The position numbers and the translations under genes were made by a program. The notes beneath the pieces are model-generated. The model was not told the origin of the DNA. It saw only the letters and a program-made list of their open reading frames with translations, and did not search any database. Below, piece after piece: positions 29,399 through 39,700 of a stretch of 51,204 nucleotides of DNA. The stretch covers positions 1 to 51,204 of the forward strand of contig DASPIL010000095.1 of the NCBI GenBank assembly GCA_035629175.1, written 5' to 3'. This stretch comes from Verrucomicrobiia bacterium (GTDB lineage Bacteria; Verrucomicrobiota; Verrucomicrobiia; Limisphaerales; DASXHY01). The first letter of the stretch is position 1. Every line of letters begins with the position of its first letter.

Positions 29399-31086
29399 TG
29401 AGCACAACGCCGTTGAACAACAGGCGGAGTCGGAGACCCGCGGGCGAATCCTTCGTATGGCTCGCTGCAATGGGCCTGACGATTGGGCTCGCGATGATCC
29501 TGGGACTGCTCGGACTCGTGGTCGTGAAAGGCGTGGAACCCTTCTGGCCGAAACGGGTGGTCGAGATCACGCTCCGCGCCGGCAGCGAACACGCATTGCA
29601 GGGCTCGCTCACCCTTGGAGGTGAAATCGTGATGCAGCGGGTGAAGACATCCCATGGCGTTTCGCAGGCCGGCGGCAACGCAGACGCGCCGAGGGAATGG
29701 CAGTTGTTTGTTGGAAACAAGGACGCTTATGGCCTGAGCTTTCGATTCGTCGATGCGACTGATATTGCGGCAATCCGGCATCCACAGGACGTTGTGCGTT
29801 TCGAACGGATCGAGTATGGCCCGGCCATTGGCATTCCCGTCGCGCTGGAGACCAGCCGGAACGGAATGATCTCGTCGACGAACGCCGAATTCGAAAGCGC
29901 GTTGCGACAGCGCATCGACGATTCCAATAAACGGCGGCGCGCGATTGAACGAATCGAGCGAACCGAGATCGGCACGATCAACCGGGAGATGAAGGATCTG
30001 GCGATTGAGCGAGCGGCGCTGGAACGAAGGGGAGTGGAGCGTTCGGAACCCGGCTCGCGGTGGGAAGCGATCGCCGCTCGCGAGGCCGGCCTTCAAAAAA
30101 CATATGCGGCACTGGCAGCACGCGCTCGTGAACTCCGCGACCAGCATGACGATGACATCCTTGTTTATCGCCTGCTCACAGGAGCTGAAATGCGGATGCC
30201 GGTCGGAGGAGTGATTGATTTCATTTATCCCAACCAGGTTGGAAATCTGGAGCGTCTGCAAGTTTTCTTCAGGAACATCTGGGTGCTCCTCAGCGACGAA
30301 CCGCGCGAAGCAAACACCGACGGCGGCATCTTTCCGGCGATCTTTGGAACATTCCTGATGACATTGCTCATGAGCATTGCCGTGACACCGTTCGGCGTGC
30401 TGGCTGCCATCTACCTTCGAGAGTATGCAACGCAGGGGCCGCTTGTTCGCGCAGTGCGGATTGCAATCAATAACCTCGCGGGCGTTCCGTCAATCGTGTT
30501 CGGAGTGTTTGGGCTCGGATTTTTTGTCTACTTCCTGGGCGGAACGATCGACTCCCTCTTGTTTCCAGACCATCCTTCCGCAGTTTTCGGAACGGGCGGC
30601 ATCCTTTGGGCATCGTTGACCCTGGCCTTGATGACAGCGCCGGTGGTAATTGTGGCAACGGAGGAAGCGCTGGCATCCGTAACCCGCGGGGCTCGTGAAG
30701 GATCGCTGGCCTGCGGCGCCTCCAAGTGGCAGACCATTCAGCGCATCGTGCTCCCTGCTGCCGCTCCGGGAATCCTGACGGGTCTCATTCTCGCAATGGC
30801 GCGGGGCGCGGGCGAAGTCGCGCCGTTGATGCTGGTAGGCGTGGTGAAGCTCCAGCGTGACCTGCCGTTCAGCCTGGATTTTCCGTTCGTTCACCTCGAT
30901 CAAAAATTCATGCACCTTGGGTTTCACGTTTATGACCTTGGATTCCAATCCCCGGATTCCGACGCCGCCAAGCCGATGGTCTTTGCGACAACGCTTTTGC
31001 TCATCGGCCTCGTGATCGTCCTCAACCTGATGGCGATTGTGATTCGAGAGAGGCTGCGCCGGAGATACGCAACCGGGGCATTTTGA
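29398..31086 (+). CDS. pstA: Phosphate ABC transporter permease PstA, extended form
   Basis: 562 residues from the ATG at 29398, which overlaps the pstC stop. The open frame begins further upstream inside pstC, but that part is out-of-frame translation. A first membrane helix ([22 protein letters not shown]) is followed by a periplasmic insert of roughly 270 residues containing a charged coiled coil ([36 protein letters not shown]). The permease core then starts at [20 protein letters not shown], with the EAA loop [19 protein letters not shown]. It forms the channel with PstC and is energised by PstB. Confidence 0.93.
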   Translation: MSTTPLNNRRSRRPAGESFVWLAAMGLTIGLAMILGLLGLVVVKGVEPFWPKRVVEITLRAGSEHALQGSLTLGGEIVMQRVKTSHGVSQAGGNADAPREWQLFVGNKDAYGLSFRFVDATDIAAIRHPQDVVRFERIEYGPAIGIPVALETSRNGMISSTNAEFESALRQRIDDSNKRRRAIERIERTEIGTINREMKDLAIERAALERRGVERSEPGSRWEAIAAREAGLQKTYAALAARARELRDQHDDDILVYRLLTGAEMRMPVGGVIDFIYPNQVGNLERLQVFFRNIWVLLSDEPREANTDGGIFPAIFGTFLMTLLMSIAVTPFGVLAAIYLREYATQGPLVRAVRIAINNLAGVPSIVFGVFGLGFFVYFLGGTIDSLLFPDHPSAVFGTGGILWASLTLALMTAPVVIVATEEALASVTRGAREGSLACGASKWQTIQRIVLPAAAPGILTGLILAMARGAGEVAPLMLVGVVKLQRDLPFSLDFPFVHLDQKFMHLGFHVYDLGFQSPDSDAAKPMVFATTLLLIGLVIVLNLMAIVIRERLRRRYATGAF

Positions 31087-31103
31087 AGCGTGATGAATTG
31101 AAT

Positions 31104-32015
31104 ATGCCTGCAAACCCTGCAATATCGCTGTATCAACGGCCAGAAACGATGGATGTGACCCAACATAACGGCGCGGATTCTTACGCCGGCAGCAAAGCGA
31201 AAGCACTGCATCCCGGGCCTGACAACGACATGCGCGCTAGCAACCCTTCGCAACCGTTCGATCCGCGCCTCGTCAGCATTGAGAACTACGATTTCTTTTA
31301 CGGCACCGCGCAGGTTCTTCACAACGTGACCTTCGAAATCCCGGAGCGGAACGTGACGGCGCTGATCGGACCGTCGGGATGCGGCAAGAGCACGCTGCTG
31401 CGAAATCTGAACCGGATGAACGACCTCATCGATGGGGTGCATCACAGGGGCGACATCAAGATTCGCGAGCAAAGCATTTATCATCCGCATCTCGAAGTCA
31501 TTGCATTGCGCAAACGCATTGGCATGGTTTTCCAAAAGAGCAATCCGTTTCCCAAGACGATTTATGAAAATGTGGTTTACAGCCTTCGCGTGGCGGGGTT
31601 GAAGAACAAGGCCAGGCTCGACGAGGCGGTTGAGCGCAGCCTCAGCGCTGCGGCGTTGTGGGATGAAGCCAAGGACCGCCTGCACACCAGCGCGTTGGGC
31701 CTTTCAGGCGGGCAGCAGCAACGTCTTTGCATCGCACGGGCCATTGCCAATCAACCAGAAATCCTGCTGATGGACGAGCCTTGTTCCGCTCTGGATCCCA
31801 TTGCAACGAGCCGCATCGAGGACCTGATCCTGCAATTGAAAAAGCAATTCACCATTGTGATCGTGACGCACAACATGCAGCAGGCGGCGCGCATAGCGGA
31901 TCGCACCGCCTTCTTCTATCTCGGCAGGTTGATTGAATACGATGCCACTTCAAAAATCTTCACCAGTCCTGCGAACAAGCAGACCGAGGATTACGTGACG
32001 GGGCGATTCGGCTGA
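31104..32015 (+). CDS. pstB: Phosphate ABC transporter ATP-binding protein PstB
   Basis: About 303 residues from the ATG at 31104; a TTG at 31083 overlapping the pstA stop is an alternative. The first 55 or so residues are poorly conserved, after which a standard ATPase domain begins at [15 protein letters not shown]. Walker A is [11 protein letters not shown], the Q-loop region [18 protein letters not shown] is PstB-specific, the signature is [14 protein letters not shown], Walker B is [13 protein letters not shown] and the switch histidine is in [10 protein letters not shown]. It hydrolyses ATP to drive phosphate import through PstCA. Confidence 0.96.
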   Translation: MPANPAISLYQRPETMDVTQHNGADSYAGSKAKALHPGPDNDMRASNPSQPFDPRLVSIENYDFFYGTAQVLHNVTFEIPERNVTALIGPSGCGKSTLLRNLNRMNDLIDGVHHRGDIKIREQSIYHPHLEVIALRKRIGMVFQKSNPFPKTIYENVVYSLRVAGLKNKARLDEAVERSLSAAALWDEAKDRLHTSALGLSGGQQQRLCIARAIANQPEILLMDEPCSALDPIATSRIEDLILQLKKQFTIVIVTHNMQQAARIADRTAFFYLGRLIEYDATSKIFTSPANKQTEDYVTGRFG

Positions 32016-32031
32016 ACGGGAGCGCATCATC

Positions 32032-32712
32032 ATGGAGCATCTCATCGATATGGAACTCGACGCACTGAAGCAGGCCTTGCTGACAATGGCGAGCCACGCT
32101 GAAACCGCGGTGAATCGCGCCGTGCGCGCCCTGCAGGAGCGTGACCACGCTCTGGCCTCGCAAGTGAACGACGATGATGTCGTGATCGACCGTTATGAAA
32201 TTGAGATCGACGAAAGGGCGATCCAGCTTCTGGCGAAAGCTCCGCTGGCAGGCGACCTGCGGTTCGTAACCGTGGCAATGAAGATCTCTCAGAATCTCGA
32301 ACGCGTGGGCGACGAGGCAGCGAAGATTGCCAAGCGCGCTCGTGACCTGAGCGGCGAGGCGCCCGTGCGGGTCCAGATCGACGTGCAGCCAATGGCGGCG
32401 CTCGCCATTTCCATGTTGCGGGATGCTTTGGATGCATTCGTCCGGCGCGATGCTGCTGCAGCTCGGGAAATTCTGCCGCGCGATCGCGGCGTCAATTCGA
32501 TGAACAAGCAGTTCAGCGCCGTCCTTGCGGATCACATGTCGAACCATTCAAGTGAAGTGAAGGGGTGCTTGAAGCTGATGGTGGTGGTTAAGAGCCTGGA
32601 ACGCATTGCCGATCACGCCAAGAATGTGGCCGAGGAAGTTGTTTTCCTTTGTGAAGCGCAGGATATCCGTCATGCCAGCAAAGCACGCTTTTCCCAGGGA
32701 AGCACTCGCTAG
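32032..32712 (+). CDS. phoU: Phosphate signalling protein PhoU
   Basis: A 226-residue all-helical regulator that links the Pst transporter to PhoR and restrains the Pho response when phosphate is plentiful. It has two PhoU three-helix repeats: the first contains DRYEIEIDERAIQLLAKAPL with DLRFVTVAMKISQNLERVGD, the second LKLMVVVKSLERIADHAKN. These E/D-xxx-D motifs bind metal clusters in the family. Length is usual. It starts 16 bases after pstB and is followed by a Pho-box-like site and phoB. Confidence 0.96.
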   Translation: MEHLIDMELDALKQALLTMASHAETAVNRAVRALQERDHALASQVNDDDVVIDRYEIEIDERAIQLLAKAPLAGDLRFVTVAMKISQNLERVGDEAAKIAKRARDLSGEAPVRVQIDVQPMAALAISMLRDALDAFVRRDAAAAREILPRDRGVNSMNKQFSAVLADHMSNHSSEVKGCLKLMVVVKSLERIADHAKNVAEEVVFLCEAQDIRHASKARFSQGSTR

Positions 32713-32720
32713 GATTGTCA

Positions 32721-32738
32721 TTGTAACCATTTTGTTAC
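32721..32738 (+). promoter_or_regulatory. Pho-box-like PhoB site upstream of phoB
   Basis: TTGTAAC-CATT-TTGTTAC is a 7-4-7 direct repeat with an 11-bp period, a good Pho-box layout, ending 30 bases before the phoB start and 8 bases after the phoU stop. The same bases also read as an inverted repeat (TGTAAC and GTTACA). It suggests an internal, self-activated promoter for phoB-phoR. Confidence 0.6.
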
Positions 32739-32768
32739 ATGCGTTCGACCGCCCCATCATGTTATGCA

Positions 32769-33455
32769 ATGGCTGTGAAATCGAAGATACTCGTCGTGGA
32801 CGACGAACCCGAAGCGGTGGAACTCGTCGAGTTCAACCTGCAGCAGGCGGGGTTCAAGGTCATCACCGCGGCTGACGGCGCTGAGGCACTGGAAAAGATT
32901 CGCACCGAGCCTCCTGATTTGATCGTGCTGGATTTGATGATCCCTGAGATTGGCGGATTGGACGTCTGCAAGATCTTGCGGCGCCAGCCAGTCACGGCCA
33001 GCATTCCGATCATCATGCTGACGGCGCGGGCTGCGGAAGTGGACCGCGTGGTGGGCCTGGAACTAGGCGCCGACGACTACGTTACGAAACCGTTCAGTCC
33101 CCGCGAACTTGTCCTGCGGATTCGAAAGCTGTTGCAGCGCGGCAAGGAGGATTCGCAGGACGTAATACGGTTTGGATCGCTTGTCATCGACATTCCGAGG
33201 CATATGGTCAGCTGGCAGGGTGAATCACTGGACCTTACGGCGACCGAATTCAAGCTGCTGACGCTTCTCGCGCAGCGCCGCGGCCGGGTTCAGTCAAGGG
33301 ACCAGTTATTGCGGGACGTGTGGGATTACAACAGCCTGGTCGATACACGCACAGTCGATACCCACATGCGGCGCCTTCGAGAAAAGCTCGGACCTGCCGC
33401 AAAACATCTCGATACCGTGAGAGGCGTGGGCTACCGCTTCATCGAAGCTCAATAA
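32769..33455 (+). CDS. phoB: Phosphate-responsive response regulator PhoB
   Basis: About 228 residues from MAVKSKILVVDDEPEA at 32769; the frame extends to 32739, but the later start puts the receiver domain directly at the N-terminus. D55 in LIVLDLMIPE is the phospho-acceptor, with the acidic pair D11/D12 and the lysine in DDYVTKPFSPREL. The C-terminal OmpR-type winged helix is complete (LDLTATEFKLLTLLAQRRGR, then DTRTVDTHMRRLREKLG). PhoB activates phosphate-starvation genes. The assignment rests on the family plus its place between phoU and the PhoR-like kinase. It is separated from the kinase start by 1 base. Confidence 0.93.
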   Translation: MAVKSKILVVDDEPEAVELVEFNLQQAGFKVITAADGAEALEKIRTEPPDLIVLDLMIPEIGGLDVCKILRRQPVTASIPIIMLTARAAEVDRVVGLELGADDYVTKPFSPRELVLRIRKLLQRGKEDSQDVIRFGSLVIDIPRHMVSWQGESLDLTATEFKLLTLLAQRRGRVQSRDQLLRDVWDYNSLVDTRTVDTHMRRLREKLGPAAKHLDTVRGVGYRFIEAQ

Positions 33456-33456
33456 A

Positions 33457-34638
33457 GTGCTCTGGCCGGCCCTTGCCATCCTGTTCCTGGTTGTCGCTGT
33501 CACGCTCCATTTCCGGTGGCAGAACCGATTCAATCGAGCACAATCCGACGCGCGGCGGCAGATTCGTGAACTCGAAGATCGCCTGCACAGCGAAGTCCTC
33601 GATCGCGAGGCGCGGCAGCAACGCGTCTTCGACAGCATGGTGGAAGGATTGCTCGTTCTCGATCCGAATGACAGGATCGAGTTGGCAAACCGCGCCTTCA
33701 TTCGGCTGTTCCAGATCGACACCGATGTGCGCGGAAAGACGGTCCTGGAAGTCTTGAGACGCCATGAACTGGCTGAGTTGTTGAAGCGCGCCGACAGCAA
33801 CACGCCTGGGCAGGAGTATGAATTCACCCTGGAAGGTTCGGCTGAGCGCTGGCTTCACATCAATTCTGCGACATTGCAGGACAGCGAGGGCACTCGCCAG
33901 GGCGCGATCCTCGTCTTCCATGACCTGACCCGCGTCAAGCAACTGGAACGCACGCGCGAGGAATTTGTTGCGAATGTGAGCCACGAGCTGCGCACACCGC
34001 TTTCGTTGATCAAAGGCTATGTAGAAACGCTGCTGGACGGCGCGCGCGATGATCCGGAGCTTTCAACAAAATTTCTCCACACCATCCGCCGCAATTCCGA
34101 ACGTCTGCAATTTCTTATCGAAGACCTGCTGACCATATCGGAATTGGAGTCCGGACGGATGGCAATGAACGTTCAACCGGTTTCACTGCGCGCAGTCATC
34201 GATAGAGTGATCGACGATCATCGATCAGAAATCGCAGCGCGCCGCACTGTTGTGGAAAACGAATCGCCAGAGATGATGATTGATGCGGATAGCGACCGGC
34301 TGCACCAGGTGCTTGGAAATTTGATCAGCAACGCTTTGAAGTACGGGAAGCCCGATGGCACGGTTCAAATTGGCGCGCAACAACAACAGGGCGGATGGGT
34401 GCACGTGTGGGTTCAGGATGATGGCCCCGGAATTCCATTGGATGCGTTGGGCCGCGTCTTCGAACGGTTCTACCGGGTTGACAAGGCAAGATCGCGTGAA
34501 ACAGGCGGCACGGGATTGGGCCTATCGATTGTGAAACACATCGTTCAAAGCCATGGCGGCACGGTCTGGGCCGAGAGTGACCCTGGGAAAGGCGCGACGT
34601 TTCACTTTACAATTCCAGCGCACGTCGAAAATCCCTGA
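33457..34638 (+). CDS. phoR: Sensor histidine kinase PhoR
   Basis: A 393-residue membrane kinase with a GTG start 1 base after phoB. It has one N-terminal transmembrane helix (ALAILFLVVAVTLHF), a charged linker, a PAS domain (about 55-160, SMVEGLLVLDPNDRIELANR), then HisKA with phospho-acceptor H176 in VANVSHELRTPLSLIKG and an HATPase domain (NLISNALKYG, DDGPGIP, GGTGLGLSIVKHIVQSHGG). The lack of a large periplasmic domain fits PhoR, which senses Pst/PhoU state rather than phosphate itself. It ends the phosphate block, 14 bases before the convergent hydrolase gene. Confidence 0.92.
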   Translation: MLWPALAILFLVVAVTLHFRWQNRFNRAQSDARRQIRELEDRLHSEVLDREARQQRVFDSMVEGLLVLDPNDRIELANRAFIRLFQIDTDVRGKTVLEVLRRHELAELLKRADSNTPGQEYEFTLEGSAERWLHINSATLQDSEGTRQGAILVFHDLTRVKQLERTREEFVANVSHELRTPLSLIKGYVETLLDGARDDPELSTKFLHTIRRNSERLQFLIEDLLTISELESGRMAMNVQPVSLRAVIDRVIDDHRSEIAARRTVVENESPEMMIDADSDRLHQVLGNLISNALKYGKPDGTVQIGAQQQQGGWVHVWVQDDGPGIPLDALGRVFERFYRVDKARSRETGGTGLGLSIVKHIVQSHGGTVWAESDPGKGATFHFTIPAHVENP

Positions 34639-34651
34639 GCACCGGAACGGC

Positions 34652-36052
34652 CTATTTTCTTTCGCTCACCGCATCCATCGCGTGAACCAGCCCGTAACTG
34701 CGGTCGTTGACCTGCTTCATCGCATCCAGCAACGGCCTGTACGGCAAATAGCGATTACTCACGATCCCCTTATTGGAATCCACGTTTGAAGGGTCAACCC
34801 CGACCGCGTCGGGGTCGTTGTCGGTGTATTTGAACCAATCCCAACCGACACAAATTTTGGATTCGAGCAGGCTCAGGGTGAAGTTCTGGTAGAATCGGCC
34901 GCGGTCAGCTTGTGTTTTCACGGTCCATCCGGCGCCGCTCCGATTCGCAAGTCCCGAGTCCATGCCCTTGGCATACCATTCCGTGATCATGACGGGACGG
35001 CCGGATTCCCGATTCCACATTCCCATCAAGTTCGCGTCAGGTGTCCATGCCCAATAATAATTCACTGCGATCACGTCCAGGTAAGGAGCCGCAGCACGAA
35101 AGATTTCAGGATACGTCGTGGCACGGCCATTGATGCGCGACCCGAGAAAGAGATGGTTGGGGTCGTATTTCTTGATGGCCCGCGAAACGATTCTGAAATA
35201 GCGGTCTGCAACGAATCCCAGAAAATCCCTTTCATCCTGCTCCGCGATATCCGCCACCGTTGCGTCCTGCCCATGCCTCTCGCGCAACCATTTCAAAGCG
35301 GCCTGATGTCCGGGATCATTCTCGGGGAACTTGAGAAATCCCTTCAGCGACGTGCGCCAGAGTGGAAGCTCGTTGTCCGAAAAATGGCCCAACAGCCAAG
35401 GGTCGTCCTTCTGCGCCGAAAGCCGTTTTGCGTGTTCATCGCAGAAAGCCTCGAACCCGGGATCAAAGACAAAAATGCAATCGTTTGGATACCCCATGTG
35501 CCCGGATTTTTGGTAGATGCCACCGCGTTTGGTCCCATAGCCGCTCATGAAGTTCCATATCCGGGTGTAAACAAGGGGCGGACTCGCCTGGCGCAAACGT
35601 TCCGTGTCGGACCACGCACCGAGCCCGTTGAATCCGTTGGAACGCATCAACTGCGCCGTATGCTGCGCCCATTGCTTCTCATTGCCAAAAATTTTCCCGT
35701 GTGCTGCACGCGCGCCGGGGGTGTTCAGCTGGGATACCGCCGCGATTCCTTTGTGCAGAAATAAGAAACCTTCGGGATCCGCAAGCCACCAGCGCCCGGC
35801 GATGTTCGTGGCATAGAAAAAACCCGTCGCCTGAACCTGCCTGCCCTTCCATCCGCCGTATTGACTCAGGTTCGCATCGGCCGGCAACGCGGCGAGTTCG
35901 GGAAGATCCTCGAGCGTCCGCGTTGCGTAAGCCGTGTAAGGGCCGCGCGGCTCCCGCGCCACTTCGACTTCGCTGCCAACCATCGCAGCGGGGACGATCA
36001 AGCTGAGGCACACCGCAATCCCAGCCCATTGTTTTCGTTCCAATATATCCAT
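34652..36052 (-). CDS. Secreted agarase-like glycoside hydrolase
   Basis: About 466 residues from MDILERKQWAGIAVCL at 36052, which begins a signal peptide; the frame is open to 36097. It is a TIM-barrel hydrolase with segments reminiscent of GH50 and related beta-agarase-like enzymes: GRWWLADPEGFLFLHKGIAAV at the N-terminus, LLGHFSDNELPLW with a candidate acid/base glutamate, VIAVNYYWAW, and VMITEWYAKGMDSG with a candidate nucleophile glutamate. The substrate is uncertain (agar, agarose-like or other galactans). It starts 75 bases after the response regulator on the same strand, so it may be co-transcribed with the kinase-regulator pair. Confidence 0.75.
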   Translation of the reverse strand: MDILERKQWAGIAVCLSLIVPAAMVGSEVEVAREPRGPYTAYATRTLEDLPELAALPADANLSQYGGWKGRQVQATGFFYATNIAGRWWLADPEGFLFLHKGIAAVSQLNTPGARAAHGKIFGNEKQWAQHTAQLMRSNGFNGLGAWSDTERLRQASPPLVYTRIWNFMSGYGTKRGGIYQKSGHMGYPNDCIFVFDPGFEAFCDEHAKRLSAQKDDPWLLGHFSDNELPLWRTSLKGFLKFPENDPGHQAALKWLRERHGQDATVADIAEQDERDFLGFVADRYFRIVSRAIKKYDPNHLFLGSRINGRATTYPEIFRAAAPYLDVIAVNYYWAWTPDANLMGMWNRESGRPVMITEWYAKGMDSGLANRSGAGWTVKTQADRGRFYQNFTLSLLESKICVGWDWFKYTDNDPDAVGVDPSNVDSNKGIVSNRYLPYRPLLDAMKQVNDRSYGLVHAMDAVSERK

Positions 36053-36127
36053 TTGATGGCCGCATTTTACGGTGTGGAAACAGCCTCTCCACCCCACAAA
36101 ACGATAGGGAGGAACAACGCGAGGCGA

Positions 36128-36781
36128 TCAACCTGGCGGCAGGCGCGCGCTGGATTGCCGCAATTTATTAACGGCCTGGACGCGGCTTTGCACATGCAGC
36201 TTGCGGTAAATCTCATGCAAGTACCAGCACACCGTACTCAAAGTAATCGTGAGCCGATCGGCAATCTCCTTGTTGGCGTAGCCGTTGGCAACCAACTCAA
36301 GAATCTCCCGTTCCCGCGGCGCCAGTGCTTCGGTCTCGTCGCGTTCGGGCTTCGGTTCGTGAAATGCCGCGATCACCTTGCGCGCAATTTCACTCGTCAT
36401 CGGCGCCCCGCCCCGATGCGCCTCAGCGATGGCATCAAGGATTTCGGCGGCAGTGGCCTGCTTCAAAAGGTAACCACCCGCCCCCGCCCGCAACGCTTTG
36501 AAGATATGTTCGGCATCGTTGTAAACCGTCAGGACGACGACACTGAGATCCGGAAGCTGCGACTTCAAACGAGCCGTCACTTCAGGTCCCGACGAGTCGG
36601 GCAGATTCAAGTCCATGAGCACCACGTCCGGTGGATTTCGGGGAATCGCTTCAACGGCTTCCGCTCCTGTCGTGTACTCGCCAATGCAGGTGACGTCAGG
36701 CCTGGATTCGATCACCTTGCGCAGGCTTTTCCGAAAACGCACGTCGTCTTCAACTATGGCCACTTTGATCATCATCATCAA
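36128..36781 (-). CDS. NarL/LuxR-family response regulator
   Basis: A 217-residue response regulator with acidic pocket E11/D12/D13, phospho-acceptor D57 in VVLMDLNLPD and lysine in GYLLKQAT. The C-terminal LuxR-type domain starts LAPREREILELVANGYANKE; its recognition helix reads TLSTVCWYLHEIYRKLHVQS, where CWY replaces the more usual K-T-H, so target specificity probably differs from the paralogue at 156-782. The start overlaps the stop of the upstream kinase gene by 4 bases. It probably acts on nearby polysaccharide-utilisation genes such as the hydrolase that follows, but no operator was identified. Confidence 0.92.
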   Translation of the reverse strand: MMMMIKVAIVEDDVRFRKSLRKVIESRPDVTCIGEYTTGAEAVEAIPRNPPDVVLMDLNLPDSSGPEVTARLKSQLPDLSVVVLTVYNDAEHIFKALRAGAGGYLLKQATAAEILDAIAEAHRGGAPMTSEIARKVIAAFHEPKPERDETEALAPREREILELVANGYANKEIADRLTITLSTVCWYLHEIYRKLHVQSRVQAVNKLRQSSARLPPG

Positions 36782-39700
36782 ACCTTCGGCAGCGGAAGGC
36801 TGAAGGTTACTGCAGTTCCGCGGCCCTCGTCACTTGTGATTTCACAGTGACCGCCGAGGCGATCCAGGCGTGCGCGCATTCCTGCAAGTCCGTCCTGGCC
36901 CGCCTTGTGTTCGAACTTGCCGGCACCGTGTCCATTGTCCTCGATGCGGATTTGCAGTTGTCCGTCCGTTGCAAGAAACCGGATTTGGACTTCCGTGGCG
37001 CCCGAATGCCGCAGCACATTGTTCAATGCCTCCTTGAACGCGTGGAAGAGTTCATGGCGCCGCTCTGAATTGAGTGCCCGGCCCGTCAAAGGCCCGCTGA
37101 TCTCAAGCCGGCATCGAATGCCAGCGCGGCCAAGCAGTTTTTGCGCGTATGGAAAAAGATAATCCACCAGCGACTCCGGCGTGTCGTTCGCAGGATTGAT
37201 GGCCCACACAATTTCATCCAGGGAGGCCGCCAGCGACCGCGCGCGGCTGGAAATCTCACTGACGTGTTCGCGATGGGTTGATGCAAGACTGCCCGCGCCG
37301 GCGAGGTCGCCGAGGAGCCCGATCTCCGTCAACCCGATGCCGAGGTCATCGTGCAGATCCCGCGCGATGCGGGTGCGTTCCATTTCGACTGCGCGCTGGT
37401 GCTCGACACGTTCGAGCTGGAGTCGATGCCGCCGCCGCAGCGCGAACACGACGAGTCCGCACGCGATTCCGAAGCTGGCGGTGGTGGCAGCCACTTTGAA
37501 CCAAAGCGTTTCCCAGACAAAAGGTTCGAACACGACTGGCAGCGAATCACCAACCTTGTTCCAGATGCCGTCGTTGTTACAGGCGGTGACTTTGAAGCGA
37601 TATCGACCCGGGGGCGGATGCGCGTAACTGACTGTCCGGCGGTTTCCTGCATCGATCCAATTTTCGTCGAGTCCTTCAAGCTGGTAGCGGAATTGAACGT
37701 TTTCCGGGGCAACAAAGCTCAAGGCGGTGAATTCAAATTGGACCTGCTGCTTGCCAGGGCCGATGCGCAGTTCGCGCCGGGCCGGCCGGTTGCGCAATTC
37801 CACCGGCGCGGAAGTGTCGGAACGAGGCAGAAGCTGGTAGGCCGCGACCACGCGTTCATCCGCCAGCACACGTTCCACCACGACTTCCGGCGGGCGATAG
37901 TTCAAGCGGATCCGATCGAGGCGAACCTCGGCCAATCCCGACAGCATGGTGAAAATCAATCGTTGATCGAACGTTTGAATTGCAGCCGGGGCATAATCAA
38001 AGCTCGCCTGCAAGCCTGGCATCCCTTCGCCACGCCCATAAATCATCGGCGTCAGCCGCGTCACAAGTCCGCGCGCCAGGTCATCAAAGTCGCTCTCGCG
38101 CACCTGAAAAATTCCCTGGTTCCCGGCGAACCAAAGACTATCCCGATCATCGTGCAGAATTTGGGAGACGTAATCGTTCGGCAAACCGTGTTCCGTGGTG
38201 AAACGTTGGAGTTGTCCCGCCCGCAGGCGTCCCACGCCGCCGCCAGCAAAACCCAGCCACAGGTCCCCTTTCGGTGTTGCATGCAATCCACGAATCGACA
38301 GACCGGTGGTCTTGGAGGTTTCATCCACCAGGTCCTCTCCCGTCACGCGAATCAGCAGGCCATCCGATGCGCCCGCCCAGAAATTACCTGCTGCATCCTC
38401 CGCCATGGCGCGAACAAACCGCCGGCCCGAAGGCAGCGCAAAAGCACGCAACTGGTTTTCCCGAAGCCGGTAAATGAAGTCCGAGGCGTCCGTCCCAATC
38501 CACAAATCACCATTCCGTGCAACCAGGAATGCCCGCAGCGATTTCTCCTGCAACTGCTCGCGCACATTCAAGTTGGTGAACTTCCCGTCCTTCCATCGAA
38601 ACAATCGCCCTCCCCGCGTGCCGACCCAAACGTTCCCCGCTTCGCCGGAAGCCACGCACGTAGCGTAGGCTTCCGGCCCACTGACCGCGATTGTTTGAAT
38701 CTGCCAGCCCCCATTCTCCTCACGGGCAATGACTCCGTTGTCACCGACGGCCCAGAGCGCTCCCGTCGAATCCTGACAAACTGATTGAACGGCGGCGAAA
38801 GGCAGGCCGGCGTTCTGGCCCGTGAGCGTCGTCAGCCTTTGCCGGACACGATGCAAGCCGCCGCGCGAGCCCACCCAAAGATTGCCCTCGCGGTCATCCG
38901 TAAGACTCAAAATTCCCGCATTCGGCACCTCCACGCGTGTGACCTGGTTTGTTTCGCATCGATACAATCCAGCGGAAACGGTACCCACCCAGACAGCACC
39001 CGCCCTGTCTTCAAAAAGCACTGCGGGTTCCATCCCTGAGCGATCCCGCCTTTCTGCAGGAAGGCGGCTCCACTCTGTCGGTGCATTCGTGCCGTCGCAT
39101 TTGAACAGTTGAAGGCCGGAACAAACCCAGACGCCACCATCGCGCGCCGGAGCCACCCGCAAGGATGAGGCGGCAAACACATGGCGCGGCTCGAAATTGC
39201 CGTCGCGGAAAATCCCAACGCTATTTCCCTTGGCGAACCACAACGTTCCGCTGCGATCGGTCGCGAGCCAGACGATGCCACTGCCGCGCGGCAGTCCTTC
39301 CGCCTGCGTAAAGATTTCGGCCTGTTCTCCCACCGCAAGCCGCACAAGTTTCCCGGCGCTATGGGCAATCCAAACTCCCCCAGCGCCGTCCACAGCAAGC
39401 GACCGCTGGGCTTCGTTCTTCAACAATCCCTGCTCGGCACCAAACATGCGCATCCCTGTGCCTTCGAAGCAAAACAGCACTCCTCCCTCCTCCTTCGCGA
39501 GCCAGATGCGGCCGTTCCGATCGAGCATTAACACCCGCATGGTGCCTGCTATCAACGCTGGGACACCGGGTCGATCGACGCGCTGGAACCGCACTCCATC
39601 AAACCGCACCAGGCCGCTCTGGGTAGCCACCCAGAGGAATCCGTCAGGAGCCTGCACCACTCCAATGACGCGATTCTCCGGCAATCCATCATCCGCCTGC

